Below are positions 29,306-38,568 of a stretch of 64,000 nucleotides of DNA, one piece after another. The position numbers and the translations under genes were made by a program. The stretch's first letter is position 1, and each line of letters begins with the position of its first letter. This DNA is from Fusobacterium varium (lineage in GTDB: Bacteria; Fusobacteriota; Fusobacteriia; Fusobacteriales; Fusobacteriaceae): NCBI GenBank assembly GCA_900637705.1, contig LR134390.1:1116001-1180000 (forward strand), written 5' to 3'. Under the pieces are notes generated by a model. It did no database searches. It saw nothing but the letters and a program-made list of their open reading frames with translations, and was not told the DNA's origin.

Positions 29306-29570
29306 ATGACAGAGGTTAGACTTCTTAAATTGTATAAAAAGAAGAAAAAAATTGAAAAATATAAAAAAGACAAAAAAAGAAGCTTGAATTTTTTAGAGGA
29401 TAATTTTTACAAAAATTGTTTTTGAGAAAAAAGTAACAGTAAAAAATTTTGGAACATTAAATATTTTATATATGACAAAAGAAAGAACAGCAGTGAGATT
29501 CAGAGTAAAAAATAATTTTATAGAAAAAGTGAATAACTGTAACTTATCAGATGAAACTGGGATGAAGTAA
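29306..29570 (+). CDS. HU/IHF-like protein (third of three), frameshifted or decayed
   Basis: About 88 residues if one base is removed from the A-run near 29411-29416. It then reads MTEVRLLKLYKKKKK at the start, YKIVFEKKVTVKNFGTLNILY in the middle and RTAVRFRVKNNFIEKVNN near the end, a clear HU-type strand-arm-strand pattern. As sequenced the frame stops after FYKNCF. Either a base was over-called or the gene is damaged. It is the first gene after the right inverted repeat and would be the first transcribed if the promoter segment flips. Confidence 0.55.
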
Positions 29571-29622
29571 AGTAGTCTGATAAAAAGTGCAGTTAAAATA
29601 AAATTAATGGGAGGAAAAAGTT

Positions 29623-32600
29623 ATGATTAGCAATTTTAATGAGGTGGAAAAATCTTTAAAAAGATGTCTAAAGGAGAAGATATCAATAACAACAGCTACA
29701 GTTGTAGGATTTTTGATAGCAGGAACAGTTGCATTTGGGGTAGATTATACTACCAATGAGGCTTTTTCAAGTGCAGTAAATGGAAAAGGTTCAAATTTTA
29801 ATGGATTAGAAATAAAAGAAGAATCAAAACTTGAGGGTGTTACATATGAATATAAAAAAGGAGATGGGGATACAATTAAACGTCTTATAACAGTTGAGGG
29901 AGGAAAAACAACATTAGATGAAAATACAAGTATTTCAACTGTAGAAAATATAACTTTATTAAATATATATGGAGCAGAAGTAGAAAATAAAGGGACTTTA
30001 ACAAATACAAACACTGGTGGGATGTCAACAGTTACTGTAAATGGTTTTGCAAGAGATGCTTCTTTCACAAACTCTGGAACAATAACAAAAGAAGGACAAG
30101 GAGGAGCTGCAATAGATTTAGCTGCTGGTAAAAGCACTAACACTGATGAAGTCTATACATCAACTTTTACAAACACTGGAACAATTAACGGACTTATAAA
30201 ATCTGATAATGATAAAGACGGTAGACAATTAGGAAAAATTGTTATAAACTTAAAAGATTCTTCAAGAATAAACGGAGAGTTCTCTTTTGCTGGTGGTGGA
30301 ACAAGAACAATAAATATTGATAATAATAAGGATGAGATAACAGTTAATAATACTGAAGACAATGAAACTTTTATAAAAACTAATAACAGTATTATAACTT
30401 TAAGAGGAAAAATACAGTCAAAAGGGACAACAGTAGAATTAAGTAATAGAAATGGAAATAATACTTTAACAAACTATGCTGATATAATTGGAAAAACAGG
30501 AATAGGAGTAGCAGATACAGGACAAGATACAGGTGCTGGAGCTGCAGATAGAACAGTAACAATAAAAAACAATGGAAATATTACTGCATCATTTGAAGGA
30601 ATACATAATAATGGGTACTATATGAAGCATAATAAAGTGTATATAGAAAATAATGGAAAGATTGTAGTAAATGATTTTGAAAAAGATGAGGATACTTATG
30701 ATAGACCTTATTACTATAATACAGGAATATATTCAGCATCAGCACCATATATGGAAACTCCTGGAAAAGTAGTTAATAATGGAAATATAACTATCGAATT
30801 AAGTGAAGATCAACAGAATGAATTAGAAGAAAAATATAAAGAAACAGAAGGAAAGATGTTTCTTAATATCCATGGCTTAAGACTTCATGAACATACATAT
30901 GGATACAATAATGGAACTATACTTGTTAATTCATATGGTGGTGTAGGAGTTGTACTTTCTGATCAAGATACAGGAGCAAATAAATTTGAAGATATATATG
31001 GATATTTTGAAAATAACGGAACTGTTGAAGTAAATGGAGAAAATGGAATAGGAGTACAACTTAGAAATACAAAAGGAATAACTGCTAAAAAAGAAGCAAT
31101 AAATACAGAAAAAGGAAGCATCTTAGTTTCTGGAGAGAATGCTATAGGAGTAGTAGTAGAAGGAAGCTCAACAACTTTCACAAATAATGGAACAATCACA
31201 TTAAAAGATGGAACAACTAATGGAATAGGAATTTCTATTAGTGGAGGAACAGCTATAAATAATGGTACAATAGCATTAGGATTAGGAAAAATAGAAAATT
31301 CTAATAATAATATTGCTATTAAAAATGTAGAAGGTACAGCTAAAAACACTGGTAAAATAAAAATAACAGATAAAACATCTGAAGAGTTAAAAGATTTTGA
31401 TATTTCAACTTTATTCAAGGGAAGTTATATTAACTCTGGAATGCTTGTAGACAAGAATGGAATAGCAATAGAGAAAAAGAATGATGTTACAATTAGTGGA
31501 AATACAGATGCAGGAGATATAAATAATGCAGAGAAAGAAGGAGGCAGTATAGTTTTAAAAGATAATACTACAATAAAAGGTTCAACAGACCAACCTATTA
31601 AAGTAGAATCTTTAAATGTTACAGGAACTGTCACTATTGCAAATGGAGAGAGTGGCAAAGGTGTAGAAATAGCTGGAACTACAACTAACCTAGATGTTAA
31701 TGGAAGTCTAGCAATAGGTGAAGCAGCTAGTTTAACAATTACTAATGGAACAGTAAATGCAGAAGATACTGGAACAGCAGTAACATTTGGGAATGCAGGT
31801 TCAACTTTAACATTAGCAGGAACAACTTTTAATGGAAATATAGGAACTAGTATTGACAATGGAATATTGAAAACAGAAGGAATAGAAAAAGTAACAGTAA
31901 TAACAGGAAATATTGAAGCTAAGTCAGTTGAATTAGCTGGAACAACATCAATAACTGGAGATATTGAAACTAAATCAGTTGAATTAGCTGGAACAACAGC
32001 AATAACAGGAAATATTAAAACTGAATCAATGGCTGTAACAGCTGGAGAAACTAAAATAGATGGAATAATAACAGGTGCTACAGAAATTAATATAGGAATT
32101 AATCCAGAAATTGAGCTTATTTTACTTAGCAGAGCAGCATCTACTTCTAGTAATTCAGAAAATGCAACAGTTGCATATTCAGCAGATTCAAAAATAATAG
32201 GAAAAGGTGTTGATGAAAAAACAACAGTAAATATTGGAGCTAATGGAATACTTAAAGCTGAAGTAGATAATGATGGAAAAAATCTATTTGGAAATTCTAC
32301 AGACATAGATGTAAGTGGAGATGGAACAATTCAATTTCTTGTTTCAAATGTAACTAAAGAAAACTTAGAATTACAATTTGGAACTACTGTAAATATTAGT
32401 GAGATTTCTAATATTTTAACTGATAGCGAATTTTATTCATACGATAATACAAATAAAATGTTGAGTTTTATAAAAAACAATGTAAATAATAAAGACTTAG
32501 CTGATATATATAATAAATCTTTTGTAATTAATAATGTTCTTGCTCAAACTAGAGATGCCAGAGAAGCTCAATTAGATTCTATTTATTCAAATAATGTATA

Positions 32601-33501
32601 TTCAGAAACAGTGAAAATGTCTATGGATACTTTAAGAATGAATGAAGAAGCAGTGTTGTCATTAGGAGGAAAACCAGAAGAAGGAAAATGGACAGCTCAA
32701 GGTAAAATGCTGTTTAGCAGAACAGAGTATGACAGAGATGGAAAAGTAAATAGTTATGGAGTAGAAACAAAAACAGCAGGTCTTTTAGGAGCTATGGAAT
32801 ATGGATTATCTGAAAAATCATCAGTAGGATTTGCTTTCTCTGGAACTAAACAAGACCTTGATATGAAAAAAGCAAGTGCTGATGGAGATGCTTTCTACTT
32901 TGGAGTATATGGAAAACAAGATATAAATAATTTCAAATTAACAGCAGGATTAGGATATCAGTTAAATAAAATAGATGCTGATAATGATGTAATAGTTTCT
33001 ACAGGAGATAAATATGATTCAAAAGCATTTAGTGGATATGCGCAAGGAAAATATGTAATAAATGCTGGAAATGATGTTACAGTAGAACCAAAGGTTAAAT
33101 TAGCATTGACAAGATTAACTCAAGAATCTGCAAAAGATAAACACTTTGAAATGGAAAAAGAAAACATAACAACATTTGATACAGAAGTAGGAGTAGATTT
33201 AGTAAAATCAGTAAAACTAGAAAGTGGAAAAATGAATTTATTAGCAGGAATCAGCTATACTAGAACTGTAGGTGATACAGATGATAAATTCAAAGGAAAT
33301 TTCATAGGTACTGATGGAACAAGAGGAGATAAATTTGATTTAATAGGAGCAAATTTAGGAGAAAATACATTAAAAATCAATATAGGAGCAGAAGTAGAAA
33401 AAGATAACGGATTCTTCTATAATGGTGGATTAAACTATAAATTTGACAATGAAGATAGAGAAACATTTGGAGCGACAATAGGAGCAGGATATAAATTCTA
33501 A
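29623..33501 (+). CDS. Type V autotransporter adhesin
   Basis: 1292 residues. A long signal region (residues 1-45) has a charged start then TATVVGFLIAGTVAFG, as in Fusobacterium autotransporters. The passenger (about 46-1000) is a repetitive Asn/Gly/Thr-rich beta-helix with many NNGT(I/V)- and TNSGTITxEG-type turns; around residues 760-810 a short element, KSVELAGTTxITGxI, is repeated. The beta-barrel translocator covers about 1020-1292 (starts WTAQGKMLFSRTEYD) and ends in Phe (AGYKF), the usual outer-membrane assembly signal. It probably mediates attachment or aggregation; the ligand is unknown. RBS GGGAGGAAAA. Regulation may be by the invertible segment upstream. Confidence 0.92.
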   Translation: MISNFNEVEKSLKRCLKEKISITTATVVGFLIAGTVAFGVDYTTNEAFSSAVNGKGSNFNGLEIKEESKLEGVTYEYKKGDGDTIKRLITVEGGKTTLDENTSISTVENITLLNIYGAEVENKGTLTNTNTGGMSTVTVNGFARDASFTNSGTITKEGQGGAAIDLAAGKSTNTDEVYTSTFTNTGTINGLIKSDNDKDGRQLGKIVINLKDSSRINGEFSFAGGGTRTINIDNNKDEITVNNTEDNETFIKTNNSIITLRGKIQSKGTTVELSNRNGNNTLTNYADIIGKTGIGVADTGQDTGAGAADRTVTIKNNGNITASFEGIHNNGYYMKHNKVYIENNGKIVVNDFEKDEDTYDRPYYYNTGIYSASAPYMETPGKVVNNGNITIELSEDQQNELEEKYKETEGKMFLNIHGLRLHEHTYGYNNGTILVNSYGGVGVVLSDQDTGANKFEDIYGYFENNGTVEVNGENGIGVQLRNTKGITAKKEAINTEKGSILVSGENAIGVVVEGSSTTFTNNGTITLKDGTTNGIGISISGGTAINNGTIALGLGKIENSNNNIAIKNVEGTAKNTGKIKITDKTSEELKDFDISTLFKGSYINSGMLVDKNGIAIEKKNDVTISGNTDAGDINNAEKEGGSIVLKDNTTIKGSTDQPIKVESLNVTGTVTIANGESGKGVEIAGTTTNLDVNGSLAIGEAASLTITNGTVNAEDTGTAVTFGNAGSTLTLAGTTFNGNIGTSIDNGILKTEGIEKVTVITGNIEAKSVELAGTTSITGDIETKSVELAGTTAITGNIKTESMAVTAGETKIDGIITGATEINIGINPEIELILLSRAASTSSNSENATVAYSADSKIIGKGVDEKTTVNIGANGILKAEVDNDGKNLFGNSTDIDVSGDGTIQFLVSNVTKENLELQFGTTVNISEISNILTDSEFYSYDNTNKMLSFIKNNVNNKDLADIYNKSFVINNVLAQTRDAREAQLDSIYSNNVYSETVKMSMDTLRMNEEAVLSLGGKPEEGKWTAQGKMLFSRTEYDRDGKVNSYGVETKTAGLLGAMEYGLSEKSSVGFAFSGTKQDLDMKKASADGDAFYFGVYGKQDINNFKLTAGLGYQLNKIDADNDVIVSTGDKYDSKAFSGYAQGKYVINAGNDVTVEPKVKLALTRLTQESAKDKHFEMEKENITTFDTEVGVDLVKSVKLESGKMNLLAGISYTRTVGDTDDKFKGNFIGTDGTRGDKFDLIGANLGENTLKINIGAEVEKDNGFFYNGGLNYKFDNEDRETFGATIGAGYKF

Positions 33502-33536
33502 TTAAAAAAGTAAAGATTTATCATAACTAAGTCCTA

Positions 33537-33571
33537 ACAGCGAGGGTGACCATATGAGTCATCCTTGTTGT
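33537..33571 (+). other. Hairpin between autotransporter and MORN2 lipoprotein genes
   Basis: ACAGCGAGGGTGAC pairs with GTCATCCTTGTTGT over 14 positions (three G-T), loop CATATGA. There is no T run after it, so it may be a processing or partial-termination site rather than a full terminator. Confidence 0.6.
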
Positions 33572-33597
33572 ACTTTATAGAATAAAAGGAGATATAG

Positions 33598-33957
33598 ATG
33601 AAAAAAGTATTAATACTAATAGTAGCTTTATCAATGATAAGTTGTGGAAATAATTCAAAAGAAATAGATCTTTCATTATTAGAGAACAGAAGTGGAACTT
33701 TCTATGAAAAAGGAATGGATAAGCCATTTACAGGAAAAGTAACAGCTCAATATCCAGATGGACAGAAAATGCTTGAAAGTTACTGGAAAGATGGAAAGCA
33801 GGAAGGAAAACAAATCCAATACTATAAAGATGGAAAACCAAAAATAGAAGGAATATTTAAAGATGGAAAGGCAAATGGACTTATAAAAGTATATGATGAA
33901 TTTGGAAAAATAATAGTACAGGAAGAGTGGAGAGATGGAGTAAAAGTAAAAAAATAA
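33598..33957 (+). CDS. MORN2 / YwqK-type repeat lipoprotein (second in window)
   Basis: 119 residues. Signal peptide with lipobox MISC near residue 16. The mature part has three MORN2 repeats: GTFYEKGMDKPFTGKV, YPDGQKMLESYWKDGKQEGK, YYKDGKPKIEGIFKDGKANG. Shorter relative of the protein at 3290. It lies 97 bases after the autotransporter, with only a hairpin between, and may share its transcript. Coupling of MORN2 genes with large fusobacterial adhesins has been noted in comparative genomics; what the protein does for the adhesin is not known. Confidence 0.85.
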   Translation: MKKVLILIVALSMISCGNNSKEIDLSLLENRSGTFYEKGMDKPFTGKVTAQYPDGQKMLESYWKDGKQEGKQIQYYKDGKPKIEGIFKDGKANGLIKVYDEFGKIIVQEEWRDGVKVKK

Positions 33958-33976
33958 GTGCAGAGGAAAATTAGGA

Positions 33977-34013
33977 AAAGCTGACAAGAAGGAACTCTTC
34001 AAGTCAGCTTTTT
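33977..34013 (+). terminator. Terminator closing the adhesin locus
   Basis: AAGCTGAC (33978-33985) pairs with GTCAGCTT (34003-34010), followed by TTT. Confidence 0.75.
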
Positions 34014-34082
34014 GATAATTGAGCCATTTTTTAACATTTTTCTTTAAGTCATTATACAGCCCTAAAATCTTAGGTAATTAAG

Positions 34083-34211
34083 ATGAAGGATATATTTTTT
34101 ATAACAATAGAAGAATACATAGAGTACTGCAATGATAAGAGAACAAAAGTAAAATTAAAAGGATTAACTCCTGTACAATACAGAAATCAATCCCTATCAA
34201 TTAATATTTAA
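34083..34211 (+). pseudogene. IS3-family transposase remnant (C-terminal end of OrfB)
   Basis: 42 codons reading IEEYIEYCNDKRTKVKLKGLTPVQYRNQS near the end; the segment N-x-KR-x5-LKG-x-(T/S)PVQYR is the hallmark C-terminus of IS3/IS150-type transposases. Nothing of the rest of the transposase remains upstream. It marks the downstream edge of the accessory locus. The 33958-34252 gap holds this and the terminator before it. Confidence 0.8.
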
Positions 34212-34252
34212 AATATATTGTCTAAGAAAATAGATTCACTACACTTTGTGTT

Positions 34253-34837
34253 CTATGCTCTTTTAATTTGAATACTGTAAATTATAAATAATATACCCAT
34301 AAATAAAAGATAGAATCCAATAGTTATAGGAAGAATATATCCCATCAAAAGTGGACATACTACTAATAAAATTCCAAAGATAATGTCAAGAATCCCTCTT
34401 GTTACCAGGATTGACCTGATATTGTGTACTTCTGGTATTTCATCAGCAACAGCTTTTCCTCTTGTGAAGATAAGAGAAAAACCTCTAAATAGCATAAGTA
34501 TACCTAAATATATAAGAAGTATTACAGCACTCTCAAAAGGATTATAAAATATTGAAATAGCAGCTAAAATATCAATTATACCACTTACTAGTACTATTCC
34601 CCAATGGAAATATTTATTTTTTCTTCCCTGATAAGCATAATAAATATTAAGTAGTCCCATTAATAGAAATCCCCAGCTTAAAACATAAATAAGGGAAATA
34701 GAAAATCCAAGTGGATTAAATATTCCAATCAACCCTGTTATAGCAAGAAGAATACCTAGAATGAGATAGTAATACCATATCCTTTTTAAAGAACCTCCTA
34801 AATCAAACATATCAATATAAAACTTTTCATTAGCCAT
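34253..34837 (-). CDS. HdeD / DUF308 family membrane protein
   Basis: 194 residues with six hydrophobic segments in three pairs, the pattern of the HdeD family (LILGILLAITGLIGIFNPLG, GIVLVSGIIDILAAISIFYNPFES, ILVTRGILDIIFGILLVVCPLL). E. coli HdeD is linked to acid resistance at high density, but most family members are uncharacterised. A gene on the minus strand with its own GGAGGT site, monocistronic as far as seen. Confidence 0.8.
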   Translation of the reverse strand: MANEKFYIDMFDLGGSLKRIWYYYLILGILLAITGLIGIFNPLGFSISLIYVLSWGFLLMGLLNIYYAYQGRKNKYFHWGIVLVSGIIDILAAISIFYNPFESAVILLIYLGILMLFRGFSLIFTRGKAVADEIPEVHNIRSILVTRGILDIIFGILLVVCPLLMGYILPITIGFYLLFMGILFIIYSIQIKRA

Positions 34838-34901
34838 AAGACTACCTCCAATAAAATTATTTGTCTAATTTAAATATTCAAATTTAATAAAATTTTCCTT
34901 T

Positions 34902-35894
34902 TTAATCGACAAAAAAATTTAAGATAAAGGTTTCTACTGCTATTTCATCATCTAATGTTCCATTTTTTATATTATATTCAGTATATAAAAGTTCTTCTAG
35001 TTTTTTTTCTATAAATTCTGAGCTGAATGTATCAATATTTTTAAATTTTAGAAATATTTGATATGGGTGTATAAATCCATTATCTTTTTTAAAATATTTT
35101 TTTGTATTTTCAAAAATAGAATCATTGAATTTTTTATAAGAAGTATTTTTAGTTATTATTGATTCTTTTGAAAGATAATTGAGTTTAAGATTGATTAGGA
35201 GTTCTTCAGTAGTCATATAAAGAAATCCCATATATTCTTTTTCTTTTTGTAGAAATTCCAATAGAGGGGTAATATTCTTATTATAAAGAAAATCTTCTAT
35301 CAGAGTTTTATGGTTGTATTCTTTAGTAATGGAAAGTACAGGCATAACCTTAGTTAAATTAAATGTATCTCCATCTAAATAATTTTTAACTTTTTCAACT
35401 TCATTTTTTATTTTGAAAAAATCATCTCCAATAATTTCTACAAATTTTTCAGCTTCATATTCAGATATATTTAATTCATTCTGTAGATAGAAAGTAACAG
35501 CTTTTTTTTCATTTTCTTTTCTGTAGCAAATTATCTGTGCTATTTCACCGATAGAATCCATAGCTTTTTTTGATAATGGATTTTTAATTTTTCCATAGTC
35601 ATTTAAAAATTCTTCATATATTATGATAATTTCTTTTTGAGAAAGATTAAATAATTTTAAAGTTTTAAAAAAAGCTTCTATATTTTTAATATCTTCAGCT
35701 CTTCTTAAAATTAATAATTCTTTAGGGTTAAAAATAGAATTGGTAGAAACAGTTTGAAGAAAGACTTCGTCCTCTTTCTGTGAAGCATCAAAATATTTTT
35801 CTGGTATATTAGGAAATTCATTTTTAATTTTATTTAATAACTCTTCATATTTTATTTGAAGAGGAGAAGTGTCACCATGTAAAAAATAAAGCAT
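34902..35894 (-). CDS. holA: DNA polymerase III delta subunit
   Basis: 330 residues. HolA belongs to the clamp loader and opens the beta clamp. It starts MLYFLHGDTSPLQIKYEELL (the family's FLxGxxxxLixxxxxxI pattern) and contains SIFNPKELLILRRAEDI (the hydrophobic clamp-contact region), LEYSISEYEAEKFVEIIGDDF-type helices, and the LIEDFLYNKN segment typical of domain III start. HolA proteins are poorly conserved; start, length and order of motifs all fit. AGGAGG precedes the start. No partner gene (rpsT or comEC) sits beside it. Confidence 0.88.
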   Translation of the reverse strand: MLYFLHGDTSPLQIKYEELLNKIKNEFPNIPEKYFDASQKEDEVFLQTVSTNSIFNPKELLILRRAEDIKNIEAFFKTLKLFNLSQKEIIIIYEEFLNDYGKIKNPLSKKAMDSIGEIAQIICYRKENEKKAVTFYLQNELNISEYEAEKFVEIIGDDFFKIKNEVEKVKNYLDGDTFNLTKVMPVLSITKEYNHKTLIEDFLYNKNITPLLEFLQKEKEYMGFLYMTTEELLINLKLNYLSKESIITKNTSYKKFNDSIFENTKKYFKKDNGFIHPYQIFLKFKNIDTFSSEFIEKKLEELLYTEYNIKNGTLDDEIAVETFILNFFVD

Positions 35895-36049
35895 TTTTCC
35901 TCCTTAGAAATGAATCATCTTGAAAATTATTACAACTTAAGTATATCATAAGAAAAAAAGAATATAAAGGGATTCTTAAAGAGAGATTGAGAGAAACTTG
36001 ATATAGTGTTATAATAGAATGGAAAGTGAAATTTGAAAGGAATACTGGA

Positions 36050-37570
36050 ATGAAAAATAAAGAAAAAACAAAAATTTATATAAATATATTTTATGCACTG
36101 GTATGGTTTATACCTCTCTATTTTTTTATGAGGGATTTTTTTAAGATAGAAGATATAAGTATCCTTTTTGAAACAAAAACTTTTGATATAATTTTATTTT
36201 CGATAAAACAGGGACTATATTCAACAGCAGCAGCTCTTGTTATAGCAATTATACCAGCATATTTTGCAGCTTATGAAAAAGGGATAGTGAGCAGACTTCT
36301 TCATGGTCTTCTTTTTATCCCATTCTTTTTTCCAATAATATCTACTGTAACAATATTTTCAATTATTTTTAATATGGAATTTTTTAAGGGTCTTGGAATA
36401 TTATATTCTCTTAAAGCTATCATAATAGCCAATGTATTTTATAATTCGCCTATATTTATAAAGTACATCAGCGAAGGGTTGAAAAGAGTACCTAAGGAGC
36501 TCATAGAGGCATTGAAAATGGAAGGAGCAGGAAATATAAGAATATTTTTTTCAGGACAGCTTCCACTAATAATGCCACAGATATTTAGAGGATTTATTTT
36601 AGTTTTTACATATTGTTTTACAGGGTTTGGAATAATCTTATCCCTTGGGGGAATAAAGTTTTCTACTTTAGAAGTTGAAATAGCTTCTACACTTATGGGA
36701 GAACTTAATTTTTCTAAAGCTATGATTTTTGGAATTGTTCAATTTTTTATATTAATAATATTAAATTTATCTGGAGTATTTGTTAAGGAATATGAACTAG
36801 AAGGAGAAATGGAATATAAAAAGCAGAATATTTTTTTCAGAGGATATTCAATAATTTATCTGCTGCTGCAATATCTGATAGTTGCTTCAAGTTTCCTTTT
36901 TTCCTTCTACAATTATTATACTGGAGAATTTTCAATCAAAGCTTATTTAAAGATATTTTCTAAAAGTTTTAATGAAGATTATGAAGTGGTAAAAGGGATA
37001 ATAAATTCCATTGGAATATCTGCTGTAGTGAGTTTTATTTCAATAATAGTAATTTATTTTATAATTAAAAATTACAGCAGGATAACAGATGTAATAATTT
37101 TTTCAAATCTAGGAATATCAGGAGCTTTTCTGGCAGTGTCACTTTTTTATTTAAATGTGCTTTTTAATGTTCCTTTACTATTGTTACTGGGAATAGGATA
37201 TGTTTTAGTAAGTATTCCAATTGGTTATTCCTTTATGTATCAGTATGTAAAGAAATTTCCAATAAATATTTTAGAAAGCTCATTATTAGATTGTAATAAT
37301 GGATTTGAAAGATTTATATATATTGAATTTCCAATTTTAAAAAATATTTTTTTGTCAGCATTTCTGCAAATATTTGCAATTGTTTTCGGAGAATTTACAA
37401 TAGGATATACTATGCAGCTGGGAGATATAGTTCCTGTAGCTTCGCTGGTAAATTACTCTCTGGTATCTAATAAAAAATATTTAGAAAGTGCAGCTTTTAG
37501 TTCAGTGATACTTTTGATAGTATTTTCGTTGTTTATTTTAGGAGAGTATTTAAAAGATAAAGAAAAATAA
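36050..37570 (+). CDS. Two-domain ABC transporter permease (thiamine/iron type)
   Basis: 506 residues from the ATG at 36050; an upstream GTG at 36026 is possible but its frame start overlaps the likely ribosome site. Roughly twelve membrane segments in two homologous halves, each a binding-protein-dependent permease domain. The EAA loops are EALKMEGAGNIRIFFSGQLPLI in the first half and ESSLLDCNNGFERFIYIEFPIL in the second. This fused form is used by ThiP (thiamine) and FbpB-like (ferric iron) importers. No ATPase or binding-protein gene is adjacent, so the substrate is open and the partners must be elsewhere. Confidence 0.78.
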   Translation: MKNKEKTKIYINIFYALVWFIPLYFFMRDFFKIEDISILFETKTFDIILFSIKQGLYSTAAALVIAIIPAYFAAYEKGIVSRLLHGLLFIPFFFPIISTVTIFSIIFNMEFFKGLGILYSLKAIIIANVFYNSPIFIKYISEGLKRVPKELIEALKMEGAGNIRIFFSGQLPLIMPQIFRGFILVFTYCFTGFGIILSLGGIKFSTLEVEIASTLMGELNFSKAMIFGIVQFFILIILNLSGVFVKEYELEGEMEYKKQNIFFRGYSIIYLLLQYLIVASSFLFSFYNYYTGEFSIKAYLKIFSKSFNEDYEVVKGIINSIGISAVVSFISIIVIYFIIKNYSRITDVIIFSNLGISGAFLAVSLFYLNVLFNVPLLLLLGIGYVLVSIPIGYSFMYQYVKKFPINILESSLLDCNNGFERFIYIEFPILKNIFLSAFLQIFAIVFGEFTIGYTMQLGDIVPVASLVNYSLVSNKKYLESAAFSSVILLIVFSLFILGEYLKDKEK

Positions 37571-37596
37571 AACATTATAAATTCAGGGAGGGAAAA

Positions 37597-38556
37597 ATGG
37601 TAAGGTTTGGGATAATAGGAACAAGCTGTATAAGCGACAAATTTGTTGAGGCATTAAAAACTATAAAAAAATGTAAGGTAACAGCAGTATATTCAAGAAG
37701 TGTAGAAAAAGGAGATTATTTTGCTACAAAACATGATATAGAAACAATATATCTTTCATTGGAGGAAATGGCTGAAAGTCAAAAAGTTGATGCAGTATAT
37801 ATTGCTTCCCCAAATGGACTTCATCCATCACAAGCTATAAAAATGATGGAAAATGGGAAACATGTAATTTGTGAAAAAGCTATTGCTCCAACAGTGAAAG
37901 AATTGGACGAGATGATAAAAACTGCAAGAGAAAATAATGTGGTATTGATGGAAGCTATGAGGCCTACTTTAAATCCAAACTTTAGGATAATAAAAGAGAA
38001 CTTGGAAAAAATAGGACCTGTAAGGGGGATAACAGCTAGTTATTGCCAATATTCTTCAAGATATGATAATTTAAAAAAAGGTGAACTTACAAATATATTT
38101 GATCCAAAATTTTCAGGAGGAGCATTATATGATATAGGAGTTTATCCATTATATTTTACTATTGGAATGTTTGGAATTCCAGAAGAATATATAGGAAAAA
38201 ATTATCTGGTAAGCAGTGGTGCAGATGGATATGGAAATATAATTTTAAAATATAATGATAAAATAGCAAGTATTATATATTCAAAAATAACTGATTCTAA
38301 AACACCTTCAGAAATTCAAGGAGAAAAGGGTTCCATAATAATTGACAAACTTTCTACTGTAAAGGGAATAAAAATATTGTATAGAGATGGAAGAGAAGAG
38401 AAAATAGAAATGGAGATAGATGAAAATGATATGGTTTATGAAGCAATGGAATTTATAAATCTTATAAAACAAGGAAAACTTGAATCAGATATAAACAGTC
38501 ATAAAAATTCAAGAAAAGTAGTTGAAATTATGGAAAATCTAGCTAATAAAAATTAG
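37597..38556 (+). CDS. Gfo/Idh/MocA family oxidoreductase
   Basis: 319 residues. NAD(P)-binding Rossmann start RFGIIGTSCISDKFVEAL (a G-x-x-G variant), then YIASPNGLHPSQAIKMMENGKHVICEKAIAPTVKEL, which holds the family EK-P-x-A-like motif with Lys of CEKAI. The catalytic region is GALYDIGVYPLYFTIGMFG (Asp and Tyr of the D-I-G-x-Y/H motif). Members are sugar or inositol dehydrogenases; the substrate is unknown. 26 bases after the ABC permease with its own GGGAGGG site, possibly in one operon with it. Confidence 0.88.
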   Translation: MVRFGIIGTSCISDKFVEALKTIKKCKVTAVYSRSVEKGDYFATKHDIETIYLSLEEMAESQKVDAVYIASPNGLHPSQAIKMMENGKHVICEKAIAPTVKELDEMIKTARENNVVLMEAMRPTLNPNFRIIKENLEKIGPVRGITASYCQYSSRYDNLKKGELTNIFDPKFSGGALYDIGVYPLYFTIGMFGIPEEYIGKNYLVSSGADGYGNIILKYNDKIASIIYSKITDSKTPSEIQGEKGSIIIDKLSTVKGIKILYRDGREEKIEMEIDENDMVYEAMEFINLIKQGKLESDINSHKNSRKVVEIMENLANKN

Positions 38557-38568
38557 GAGGAGAGTAAA

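Noticed and set aside
30963-32306. Long minus-strand open frames inside the autotransporter gene
   Set aside because: They are Ser/Pro/Val-rich mirror frames caused by the repetitive Asn/Thr/Ala codons of the passenger domain; no ribosome sites or family resemblance.
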